Assembly: GCF_932526225.1 (NCBI RefSeq)
Contig: NC_064035.1
Location: 21,381,969-21,445,968 of the forward strand
Origin: Nematostella vectensis
Taxonomy: Eukaryota > Cnidaria > Anthozoa > Actiniaria > Edwardsiidae
Direction of reading: 5' to 3'
Length of the DNA: 64,000 nucleotides
A program made the translations under genes and the position numbers. The notes beneath the pieces were generated by a model that was not told the origin of the DNA, ran no database searches, and worked only from the letters and a program-made list of their open reading frames with translations. Below, piece by piece: positions 21,454-31,716 of the stretch. Every line of letters starts with the position of its first letter. The first letter of the stretch is position 1.

Positions 21454-22423
21454 ATGGTCAAGGTAACCATAAGAGTAACCACAAGAACCTTCACAAAAAA
21501 TTCGATTGTGATGAGTTCCCCGTTGTCGACAGTGTTGCCGAGTTAAAAAACATACTTTTGGCGAACTACGGAGAGAAATTGGGGTCGAATGACCCGGAAA
21601 AATTCAACGTGGGTTATGCTGGCTATTCGAATGCGAAGTGCCAGCTCTTCACCAGTGAGGATCTCAGAAGAGCGTATGCAGGGACAAATGAGCTCGTGTA
21701 AACGGTAAGAGTATGCTCTATATTTATCATGTACTTGTCATCACGACAATTCATAGAGGCAAAGAACTTTTTCAATCATCATTTAGCACACCCAATTCAT
21801 TATTCTATCTTTTTTTTAAGATTCTTCCTCCTCCTCGGAGAGCGACGACTCAAGACGGCGCCCCGCGGCCGAAGAGGAGAAAGAAACAAACACATACCTT
21901 TATAGTGGCCAAGCTTAAAGGACTCCACGGATACATGGGAGCATGCCCAGTACCGCTTGTGGGCCTCTGCTATTGTAAGAAATTTTTTTTTTTATTTAAA
22001 GGGTAACGGATCATATAACCCTTTTTTATATATATTTTATTTTAAAGGATAAAGGTTCTCACACGAAGTATGAGACCCCCCCCCCCAGACTACCCGGTCT
22101 TTACAGGGAAAAACACCGGCCAGCGAGCAAGACCTGCTGCATCCACAACTACAGCAGCAAGTGGTAAATAGCAGCAGACTACATCCACTTTAACATCTCC
22201 AGAAAAGGGACGTACACGCATCCTTTGTATTGCACATAAAAAAACATGAATCACTTTTTATAACTAATGTGGTATTCTTCTATTCTTAGCAGCCAAGACT
22301 AGATAGGTCGGCACTCCTCAAGCAACTACAGGACTTGGGGGACTCCTTCGGGACGGGATTTTGACACAAGCGGAGTTCGACGAACAAAAAGCTGCTGTTC
22401 TCCGAGATCTCAGAACCTTGTAA
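21454..22423 (+). pseudogene. Multi-exon gene, ubiquitin/PB1-like N-terminus and SHOCT-like C-terminus; two frameshifts
   Basis: ATG 21454 opens MVKVTIRVTTRTFTK, then a six-A run (21495-21500) shifts the frame to FDCDEFPVVDSVAELKNILL, ANYGEKL and KFNVGYAGYSNAKCQLFTSE with DLRRAYAG. The strand-helix-strand pattern suggests a ubiquitin- or PB1-like fold. A TAA precedes a consensus donor GTAAGA (21708). A possible middle exon at about 21833-21890 encodes SSSSESDDSRRRPAAEEEKE; another (about 22096-22153), after acceptor TTTACAG, encodes PAASTTTAAS. The last exon, after TTCTTAG (22289), encodes RSALLKQLQDLG, then, with a shift in a five-G run (22337-22341), GLLRDGILTQAEFDEQKAAV and ends at TAA 22421. 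That tail fits the SHOCT pattern (L-x-G-I-x-T-x-x-E-F-x-x-K-x-x-x-L). I recall similar N-and-C-terminal architecture in expanded cnidarian families, unverified. The shifts lie in homopolymers, so assembly error is possible. Confidence 0.45.
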
Positions 22424-23867
22424 ATAATTCTTGTAAAATCATCTTGTTAATGTTCAAAATCCATAAATCCATTAAACTAAGATCGTTGAAACTGTCTCTT
22501 GGTGTTTACGAGTACACGGATTCTATCAAATTTTGACTGTAATAGAGACTGTAAAAAAAATAAGAAAGCCATATGAAACAAAAAAATTACCACCTCCCCC
22601 CTTTGTCACTGAGCCAAACCCCTCCTTTAGCGAAAAGCTAGATCCGCCCCTGGGCTCGCATTCGCATGGTTGCTTTGGCAATAAAACAAATCTTAATTGA
22701 AGCATTGTCACTTCAGCGAAGCTAGGGACTAAAACAGGAGGTCTACCTATTCTTAATATCTATTAATGCTCACAACAACGGTAAATACTGTCTAAGTTGT
22801 AATTTCCGAAAAGCGTTGTCATCTTGTGCGATTATCGGATAGCGTGATTATTACGGCGATAGTGAGTAGTTATTAGTGCATATGCCTAGTATATAGATTT
22901 AGGCACTGCCTAAAAGCGGAGCCAGCATTGAAAGAATATTTTTTTAATGAAATTAACAAAAGGAATTTTTTTTACTGCCATGTAATAATGAATTGTATTC
23001 GCCTCTCCAAATGGATCAAGCAAGCACTCATTCAATAATATTAAATATGCAGTATTAAAGTACTAAACCTTGGTGTAAAAAAGGCTGTCAAAGTTCAAGG
23101 TGCCTTAGTTGATGAGAATGTTTTTCAAGAGTTTAACGGTCAATTTTTATTTGTTCCACTATGCGTATGTTTTTTATCAAAACAGCATAATAATAACAAT
23201 CTTTGACCTTGTGAAGAATATATCAAGGATGTAACCGGTAGCGTGGTGCAATCACCTGAACCTTTGAGACACGAAAGACACGAGCTAAATGGCAATAAAA
23301 GAGGGGAAGAGATAAGCTTTGAAGCTACTTTCTGAAATAATAGTACAAATTGTTCAACATTTGTAAGGACCTTGACATGTAAAATCAGCGTAAATTCTCA
23401 GTAAAACTTTTGAAGAAAAAAACTCGTCATTCCTAATAAGATGAATAGTCGAAAAAAACGTGTCCCACTGACTTCAATTATATGTCAACTTGCTTTTCTA
23501 CCCCTTGATTATCTAGAAGGGGAAAGTTCAATGCACTCAACACTCACGAAAAATAGTCTGCGATGCAGAATTGTTGTTTTCGAGTGAAAAACAACACTTT
23601 GTAGATCAATTTGTATTCTAAAACTCCTATTTATCATCAGTAAATAAAGTTTACTTAATAGAGAATCTGGAAATAGAATAAAATAATACGATAGCTATTA
23701 TTTTTATGCCATTTTCGGCAAATTCTTATCAGATTTGATGTTTCTGCCGAGGTCTTGTCTAGTCAACGTCAGGAAGCAAATGAGTGAAAATCGATATTTT
23801 TCCCATCGTGCCCCGCGCACCCGTGTCCACCCGTGTCCTGCCCTTGGAATAACCCCGAATTAGAGCC
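22424..23867. other. No recognised gene
   Basis: AT-rich, with a debris block CTAGATCCGCCCCTG (22638-22652) seen in similar form at 12788. No open frame longer than about 60 codons. No clear AATAAA follows the upstream gene; ATAAATCCATTAAA at 22461 is the nearest candidate. Confidence 0.4.
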
Positions 23868-24093
23868 GGCTAGGGAACTTCATAAGAACGCGCGCGCGCT
23901 GATTGGCTCGCTATCTCGGATGGACAGTATTCTCCGCTAAAACTCAGAATAATGAGACAATTTGTAAAATGACTTTTTTCGCCTGAACTTATCGACCCTG
24001 ACATCAAAATAGCAGTTAGCCCACAATAAATATGAATCATAAAAATGTATTTAAGCAAAATCGGTTTCAAACCCCCTGTGTTTGACAATGTTT
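23868..24093 (-). repeat. Dispersed repeat family A, copy 2 (inverted)
   Basis: Minus-strand partner of 14841-15069, same block order. The copies differ at scattered positions and by short insertions, so the family is not recent. A CG-rich dinucleotide run (GCGCGCGCGC) sits at its 5' part here. Confidence 0.8.
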
Positions 24094-24193
24094 CGCCATA
24101 TGATTAAGCAGCGCGCGCGAAAATTTTACGTTAGCAGGAATTTTATTTTGGAGAACAAAAGCAGCAAATTGATTGTCTTTTTTATAATACCGC

Positions 24194-24346
24194 AGAGCCG
24201 TAGCAGGCCACGTAAGATTGAGGTGGGAGGGGCAATACAGAAACTGTTGGGGGCCCAGCCACGCCCCTTCTGGTCATTTCCTTATGATTTTCGAAAATAT
24301 CTGGGGGGGCACATGCCCCCAGTGCTCCACCACCTGCTACGGCCCT
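24194..24346. mobile_element. MITE-like element with 14-bp terminal inverted repeats
   Basis: AGAGCCGTAGCAGG (24194-24207) and CCTGCTACGGCCCT (24333-24346) are inverted repeats matching at 13 of 14 positions. The 125 bp between them is GC-rich against an AT-rich background and non-coding. I see no clear target-site duplication. Size and structure fit a miniature inverted-repeat element. Confidence 0.7.
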
Positions 24347-25706
24347 GAAGCGACAAATCACCCAAAATTCTTGCTTGAATAAAATAACCGCATTCAAGAA
24401 AAGTTCTTTTGTGAGTATATCATCTCGCATGTGTAGGATTTAAATCGAAAAAAAAAACATCTCAACGATCAACATCTGTGTAGGATATGGATTTCTGAAT
24501 TACCTAAAAGCGGAGCTCCAAAACAAATCTCTAGTTATTTTCTTAATAGAAAATTTTACGACTGCTTTCTTCGCCACCGATGATGTCACAAATCACGTGA
24601 CTAGCTCCTTAAATTTCATGACATCTTCTACGTTTGGTTGTCTACTATGAGATATTTTAATGATGTCATCTATAAAAATGAAGATGTTCCAATGAAAATG
24701 AAGGTGTCGATATTTCTTTTTTTTTTTTTTGTAACGACATCGACTTCCCCACGTTTAGGCCTTTCTCGATTATGAATTGTTTTAGGAAAACGAGCATTTT
24801 CTTTCTTAAAGAATTGCTAGCATTTTCTGTCATTTTTCATGATTTGAGCATTTAAAAAGAATAATTATCTTAAAGTTTTACAATTTTACATTTTTTTAAA
24901 TTTTATTGTTTTCTGTCTTTGTTGACTGTTTGTGCATCGTGTTAATTGTGTGCGGGGAAAAAGATATGGGTAGTAGGCGGTTTCTCTCCCTCGCTTGCTA
25001 AACCTTGCAAGATTGAGCATTTCCATCATCTATAGCAAGAGATTGATCACTATAATGCACATCCAGTAAATACAAACGACGAAGATATAGCGACACTGTA
25101 AAGCGACAAGCGATAAGTTTGTAACTGCTTACAGTATACTTAAACGTACTTGAACTTAAACGAGTAAATAGGTGGACAGAATTGTGCTAGTCTATTTTAA
25201 TTGTACCCAACGCATGGTAGTGCTTCAAATATCGACTAGATATACGTCATCTGTTCAGCAACGGTACAGACAGTTTTAATCAAAATTAAAGATAAAACAA
25301 GCTTTGTCCTGTTACATCCGCCCATCAGCGAAAAATTCCATAAAACTACTGATAAGCGACATTCCCTCGAGAGCCACCAAACTGCGAATTCCAGCTGAAA
25401 TCCAAAACAAAAAGAGTTCGAATATCGCTCTGCGGCCTCTGGAAGTTTGGAAAAATAACCGATACAACAAAATTGCCGTATTGCGTCGTTACCCGCATTG
25501 ATATTCAACTCTAATGTGGTGCAACTGCTTTTCTATATCCTAGCTTTGATCATATTCATGAAGTAAGTGTCTAAACACAGTCCACCAAATGCTAAAAGCG
25601 ATCAAAACTTATGTATTTGAATAATAATTATGGCGAGAATGTACCGCTTACAAGTGCTGCAGTTTTATTATTTTATTTTATTTTTTTTTCCGACTTTAGT
25701 TCTCTT
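24347..25706. other. No recognised gene
   Basis: AT-rich with T runs at 24716-24732 and 25676-25690. The overlapping open frames at 25236-25508 (minus) and 25304-25501 (plus) have no motif. Confidence 0.4.
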
Positions 25707-25820
25707 CCAGTGTTAAGGTTTTTGGTTATCTACCAGTGTTAAGGTTTTTGGTTATCTACCAGTGTTAAGGTTTTTGGTTACCTACCAGTGTTAAGGTTTT
25801 TGGTTATCTACCAGTGTTAG
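25707..25820. repeat. 26-bp tandem repeat, 4.4 copies
   Basis: The unit is CCAGTGTTAAGGTTTTTGGT plus TATCTA, starting at 25707, 25733, 25759, 25785 and 25811 (partial). Copies differ by one or two bases only. Confidence 0.9.
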
Positions 25821-25869
25821 GGGGCTCTATATCTTCCATTCATCTTTTTTTTCTTTCTGTCTTTCCTGT

Positions 25870-26310
25870 TTGTTCACAGTCGCAACCGCAGGACAACAAC
25901 CACACAGTGTCTTCAAGTTTTGCGCTAGTCTTATGCCCTAAAGATGCTGCACGCTAATAGTTTAATCCCTTGGATGACCCTAACAGGTTACCTTTTAACG
26001 AAATTGTCGAAAAACTTAAAACCCAATACGATCCCTATAACATCCGACTCCGAATTACCCAAGTTTTGGAAAATCGTAAGCAAAACTCTTCGGAACCAGT
26101 TTTGGATTACGCCATTGTTGTCGATAAACTTGGCAAAAGGTTGGAGCTGCCAGATTTCGAATTACTGTATGCCTTCCTTTAATAAGAGGCCGCCAAGAAA
26201 AGACCCGAAAATTTTGTCTATACATGGGAGCCCGAAGATTTTAAGGAGGCCCTTAACACGTTCCAAACTGAAATGGGTTTTTTTAAAAATACAAAATTCC
26301 GTCCAGTATA
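25870..26310 (+). pseudogene. LTR-retrotransposon Gag-like fragment
   Basis: ATG 25970 opens MDDPNRLPFNEIVEKLKTQY, then ITQVLENRKQNSSEPVLDYA and VDKLGKRLELPDFELLYAFL, ending in a stop at about 26180. After a frame change the text continues RPENFVYTWEPEDFKEALNT and FQTEMGFFKN before a TAA at 26308. The pattern (a D-P start, an R-K-Q-x-x-E-x-x-x-D-Y core, then an L-x-x-F segment) is that of a Gag capsid region of Ty3/gypsy-type elements. The 22-bp block at 25870-25891, also present at 17496, forms its leader. No LTR, protease or RT is recognisable nearby. Confidence 0.6.
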
Positions 26311-26593
26311 AGCCATTTTACTCGGAAATTTAGCAAATTTTCCGCTTGATTCAAGATGAATCAGTCTAAAAGGGTATTTTTCCGTTTAAACAACACCAGT
26401 TTCTACTGAATTTTTTTATTTCAAAACAGTGATTTACACGGACTTATAGTTTCATTGAAAATTTTATGGATGAATATCTGTGAACGTTGCGGACATCATA
26501 ATTTTGACCACCTAAAACCTTAATTCCCCACGTACTCCCTAAAAAGCTCGGTTTAAAATAAAGCAACGTCTCGGACCCCAGCTTTTGATCAGA

Positions 26594-26838
26594 GGAGATC
26601 CAGAATTTCAGACCCCAGCTTGCATCTCACAGGCGATTCCGAATTTCGGACCCCCAGTTGCATCTCACAGGCGATTCCGAGTTTCGGAACCAAGCTTGCA
26701 TCTCACAGGCGATTCCGAATTTCGGAGCCAAGCTTGCATCTCACAGGGGATTCCGAATTTCGGAGCCAAGCTTGCATCTCACAGGAGTTTCCGAATTTCG
26801 GATCTCAACTTGCATCTCACAGGAGTTTCCGAATTTCT
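26594..26838. repeat. 38-bp minisatellite, about 6.5 copies
   Basis: The unit starts TTGCATCTCACAGG and continues CGATTCCGAATTTCGGANCC plus 4 bases; starts at 26620, 26658, 26696, 26734, 26772 and 26810, with a decayed copy before. The unit lacks stop codons in every forward frame, so all three plus frames stay open and encode the same repeated peptides in turn. There are no unique spacers, so it is not a CRISPR array. Confidence 0.95.
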
Positions 26839-28072
26839 CTGTAACATGACGCTCTGCCCCTGCTTGAATTAATTGTGATAGTTTCTTAATCTTTATAACA
26901 ACTTAGGATAGCTTAAAACCCTAGGGTATGTGATGATCGCCAATATCCAAGACAGCATCTTGGATGCTAAATTGGATATTTTGGCTTATATTGTACATAC
27001 GATTTCATTTTGTTTCATCTTGGGAGTCCTGGGTGAGGCTTCACATGGATAAGTACGTGAACCTGTAATGTATATCGTGCAAGTTTTTGTAATCAATTCA
27101 TTTAGGAGCTGTACTATAAAACGATGTTTTGAAAATTAGCTCAGACTTGATGCGTCTTCATTTGTTATGATCATAGCTAAATAAAACACAACGAGATTAG
27201 AATATATTGAGGAAACGAATTATATTATGCAGTTTTCATCGTTTAAACGTTTATGGTACAATGTTCTTGTGAAATATGGACTTATCTCTACTAGATTCTG
27301 GAGTGGCTCGGCGAGATTATTCACGGTTTATGCCTGCAAAACAAAATATTGAAACTGTATGAGATATAAAAGCCACAATAAAACACAATTCGAGGATTTA
27401 TAGAAGCGAAGTTAGTAATAATTACGTATTTATAAGATGAGTTGGACTTCTGAAGGCAAATTTCCGTTATCTTCACGCGAACATTCAAAGATACATTTCG
27501 CTAAGTAAACGAAATGAATTTTTTTAATTAAACACACATACTCTTATCTTAAAATCTAAAATGTTTCTTGTCCAATTCTCGGCCTAAATATGTGAAATTT
27601 ATGGGCATAACAGCATCAATACTCCTAAAGTTATTTGCATTTGGCGGCCGCTGCCAAAGTTCAAACTGTCGCAGCAGGCCTTCTAACACAGGTAACCCGA
27701 ACTTGATGACGTAATTTTTGATGCAGACAAGATTTGCTTGGCTTATTGAAGATACGTAATTGGACCATGATCGCCAAAACCCATGATTATGTGTTAGGGT
27801 TATAACAAAAAATGTTCATGGATGCTTACAATCGAGAACAGAGCACTGAACCGAACATTTTGCGGACATACAGTGGTAATAGTTAAGAGGTAGATGTAAA
27901 GGAAACACCTTAAGCGCTAAAATTAGTAGGTAGCAGTGGACGGAACCCAAAGGATACTTAGAAAGCCCATTAGTTCAAAAAAAAGGGAAACAATAGGCCT
28001 TTTGATACTTTACCTTATAACCGTTACGTAATTTGTCGTGTTCAAGGACAAACACGAAGCTGAAAAGAGGGT
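26839..28072. other. No recognised gene
   Basis: AT-rich sequence without long open frames or repeats that I can identify. Confidence 0.4.
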
Positions 28073-28225
28073 ATGTAACAGGACGGGTTGCCATAGGTTG
28101 TTAAGGTTATAATCTAGTATTCCACGTCCCTATCATGAAAAACGGAGGTTCTGTTTATCTTTAAGGGTAATTTAGATTTTGTTTACAATTGATGGTTTCC
28201 TCAGTCTAGATTTTCGCCTCTTAGA
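28073..28225 (-). repeat. Dispersed repeat family B, copy 2 (inverted)
   Basis: Minus-strand partner of 18034-18184. It lies about 130 bp left of the satellite array edge. Confidence 0.8.
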
Positions 28226-28278
28226 TTCTAGCTTCTTCGCAGACGATGTTAATTCTATTTTTCAATACCTAGCCTCCC

Positions 28279-28305
28279 TTTAAAAACTTTAAAAACTTTA
28301 AAAAC
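28279..28305. repeat. Short microsatellite (TTTAAAAAC)x3
   Basis: Three exact 9-bp units just outside the left edge of the satellite array. Confidence 0.9.
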
Positions 28306-28354
28306 TTTTGACGATTGCTATGTATGAATAACTATGAGAACTATGTATGAAGGA

Positions 28355-29500
28355 CAATGTAGTGAAGATGAAAGGCTTTCCATCTCCTTCGTGTAAATAG
28401 TTTCGTTTTCTGTTGTGGATTTTTGGAAGCTTTTCTTTTGATGCATATAGGACGTACTTCGAAAGTAAATTCGGTATCATACATTCTGCAGGGAACCCTT
28501 AAATCAGGGATTGAACGAGCTTGTACGCCAATAAAGCGCCGTTGTTAACTTTAACGAGCCTGTTGATGTCACTGATGACGGTGCCCCCTCAGGGTAAGGT
28601 CGTCTTCACGTTTGCTAACCATCCTATTCTCCTCTTCTGCATATGGTTCGTTCTGTTGACGTTCTATAAAACGTAATCTCACATAATGTTCTATGTAGCA
28701 TTCGGACCAAAGGTATGCTTCAAGCGTAAATATGCATTATTCAAATATTTTTCAAGGTTGAACCGTTTAAAAAAAAGTCTATCGCTATGACGTTTTAATA
28801 CGATTGAAGGAAACTCTAGACAGCTACAAAAAATACAGTGCATTATAAGCTGATGGAAAGAGACGACAACAGAATATATTTAAACTAAAGTACCTCCGCC
28901 TTTGCCAAACTGTGTTACAATTTTCTCAATATGCGATAACTTGACTTTGGATTTAGCGTCGTACTTTGGGCTATATTATCATATTTAACCACTTCCTTAT
29001 ACAAGCCTAAAAAGGCATTTGCTCTTTTGAATGTGACATTTTCTTTACTTTTGGGCATTTTCTTCTTTATTTGGCCATCCTCCAGGACTAATGATGGTTG
29101 TTCCGGTGTAATATGTTGTCTCGTCTTTGTCATAATCTGTAATCAAAATATTCTGTACGATTTACGGTTCAATCTCCTCCTTTTCACACTCATTATTTTG
29201 AAACTCCATGTGGCTCTTATATATTCTTTCTTTTGCCGAGTAAAGGAAAAGCGGAAATGATGCAGCAGCGGCCTTAGTCTTTTGTTTGGCCCATTAAAGA
29301 ATTCAATGGAGCCAAAACTGAAAGCTTTCCTTTTGGCATAAGTAATGTTTTATGTGTTATTGTTCCTCGCTCTGTTTTTTTTTTTTCGTTTTTTCCATTT
29401 TTCCCCTGTTTTGTTGTTCCCTGTTTTGTTTTTGTTTTCTTTTGTCCGGCTTGGCCGTCCCTTTCCTTTTTTTATCATATAATAACTATACGTTATTTTG
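28355..29500. repeat. Satellite unit 1 (partial, left edge of array)
   Basis: The array starts inside a unit; I count units from the landmark CCTGACAGTCAT. Recognisable sequence begins around AAAGGCTTTCCATCTCCTTC. The unit includes the minus-strand 72-codon frame (29133-28915, MTKTRQHITPEQ). As the edge copy it is the most private in sequence (for example GCATATAGGACGTACTTC). Confidence 0.9.
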
Positions 29501-31716
29501 CCTGACAGTCATATAATATAGTTTAGTAATATTTTGCGTTGAGTAATATTATATATTTATTTATATGTTAGAAGGGAGACCTATATTATAAGCCTATGGC
29601 TTCTCTAGATAGGTTGCCTACCTAATTTATAAATAAATTGTTACTCTGTAAAAGAGAAATACTGACAAAACATAGCTTTCAACATGTGTCTCCAAACACT
29701 GTGAAGATCACAATGAAAATAAATCAATCACTTCGAAAAGAAAAAATGTAAAAAGACATTTTTATGTACTCTCGGCATCTTGGATGTGTACACCATTTGT
29801 TCTATATCCTGTATATAACTTCGATGCAACCAAGAAAATAACTAGAAAACTAGATTTTCATTCACGAGTTGGCTCATAGAGCCTTGATCATGCTTTGATT
29901 AAAAGGGCTGAGCTACATTACTGTCAAAACCTTTAGGGACACTCTGATGGGACACTTTGGTGCACACGAGAAAATAACTAGAAAAATAGACTTGCATTCA
30001 CGAGTTGGCTCACAGAGCGTTTGATTATGCTTTGATTTTAAGGGCTGAGCTACATCCCCGTCAAAACCTTTTGGGACACTCTCTTTGCAGGTCCATTCTA
30101 GTATTTTCGTACTTTTATGTGTGGTCTCTGAAGATATTGAAATGCTTCTTTCGTAGCTAATCCTTCGACCCAATCTTGTATCACTAGTTTAGTGGTTTTC
30201 CGTTTTCGCCTCTTCATTGATGGTGTTAAGTTTTGTTGCTTTTAATCTTATACGATTTGGTGACGTTGGTGTTTTGGAAGCCTTTTCTAACGCTCTGTTT
30301 ACAATTCGCCGAAAATTTGTTACGTTGGTGTTTAAGAAGGCGTTTCTAACGCTCTGTCTCCAACTCGCAGAAAATTCGATGACCTATCTGTCTTGACATG
30401 TACGTATCACAAACAAATATCTTCTTAGACCAAGGTGATGTCTTTCTTTAAGTCTTAGAATTGGAAACTGGTGTCTTTTTATGTGCTTAATAACCTTTGC
30501 TAGACCTTCCTAAAATTGTTGAACTTGTCTGTACTTGGTGGGTAGTTTTTTGTTTCGAATCCGCTTGCATCTGAATTACGAAAATGAAACGCTTTCCGTC
30601 TCTTTCTTCGTATAAATAGTTTCGCTTTCTGTCGTGGATTTTTGGTAGCTTTTCTTTTCATGCTAATAGGATGTACTCGAAAGTAAATTCGGTATCATAC
30701 ATTATGCAGCGAACCCTTAAATCAGGGATTTAACGAGCTAGTACGCCAATAAAGCGCCGTTGTTAGCTTTAACGAGCATGTTGATGTCACTGATGACGGT
30801 GCCTCCTCAGGGTAAGGTCGTCTTCACGTTTGCTAACCATCCCATTTTCCTCTTCTGTATATGGTCCGTTCTGTTGACGTTCTATAAAACGTAATCTCAC
30901 ATAATGTTTTATGTAGCATTCGGACCAAAAGTATGCTTCAAGCGTAAATATGCATTATTCAAATATTTTTCAAGGTTGAACCGTTTAAAAAAAGTCTATC
31001 GCTATGACGTTTTAATACGATTGAAGGAAACTCTAGACAGCTACAAAAAATACAGTGCATGATAAGCTGATGGAAAGAGACGACAACAGAAAATATTTAA
31101 ACTAAAGTACCTTCCCCTTTGCCAAACTGTGTTACAATTTTATCAATATGCAATAACTTGACTTTGGATTTAGCGTCGTACTTTGGGCTATATTATCATA
31201 TTTGATCACCTCCTTATACAAGCCCAAAAAGGCATTTGCTCTTTTGAATGTGGCATTTTCTTTACTTTTGGGCATTTTCTTCTTTATTTGGCCATCCTCC
31301 AGGACTAATGATGGTTGTTCCGGTGTAAGATGTTGTCTTGTCATTGTTATGATCTGTATTCAAAATATTCTGTACAACTTACTGTGCAATCTCCTCCGTT
31401 TCACACTCATTATTTTGAAACTCCGTGTGGCTCTTAGATATTCTGTCTTTTGCCAAATAAAGGAAAAGCAATATTGATGCGACAACGGCCTTAGTCTTTT
31501 GTTTGGCCCATTAAAGAATTCAATGGAGCCAAAACTTAAAGCTTTCCTTTTGGCATAAGTAATTTTGTATGTGTTATTGTTGCTCGGTCTCGTTTTTTTT
31601 TCTTTTTTTTCCATTTTTCCCCTGTTTTGTTGTTCCCTGTTTTCTTTTTGTTTTCTTTTGTCCTGCTTGGCCGTCCCTTTCCTTTTTTTATCATATTATA
31701 ATTATACGTTATTTTG
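29501..31716. repeat. Satellite unit 2 (full, 2,216 bp)
   Basis: Full-length unit with both internal duplications: a 136-bp segment holding CGAGTTGGCTCA and GGGCTGAGCTACAT, and a 59-bp segment holding CTAACGCTCTGT. The minus-strand 72-codon frame at 31344-31132 is open. The 71-codon minus frame (MYDTEF) is stopped by a TGA (plus-strand TTTTCATGC near 30655). First member of higher-order copy 1. Confidence 0.95.

Noticed and set aside
26594-26838. CRISPR array
   Set aside because: Direct 38-bp repeats follow each other without spacers, in a eukaryotic context.
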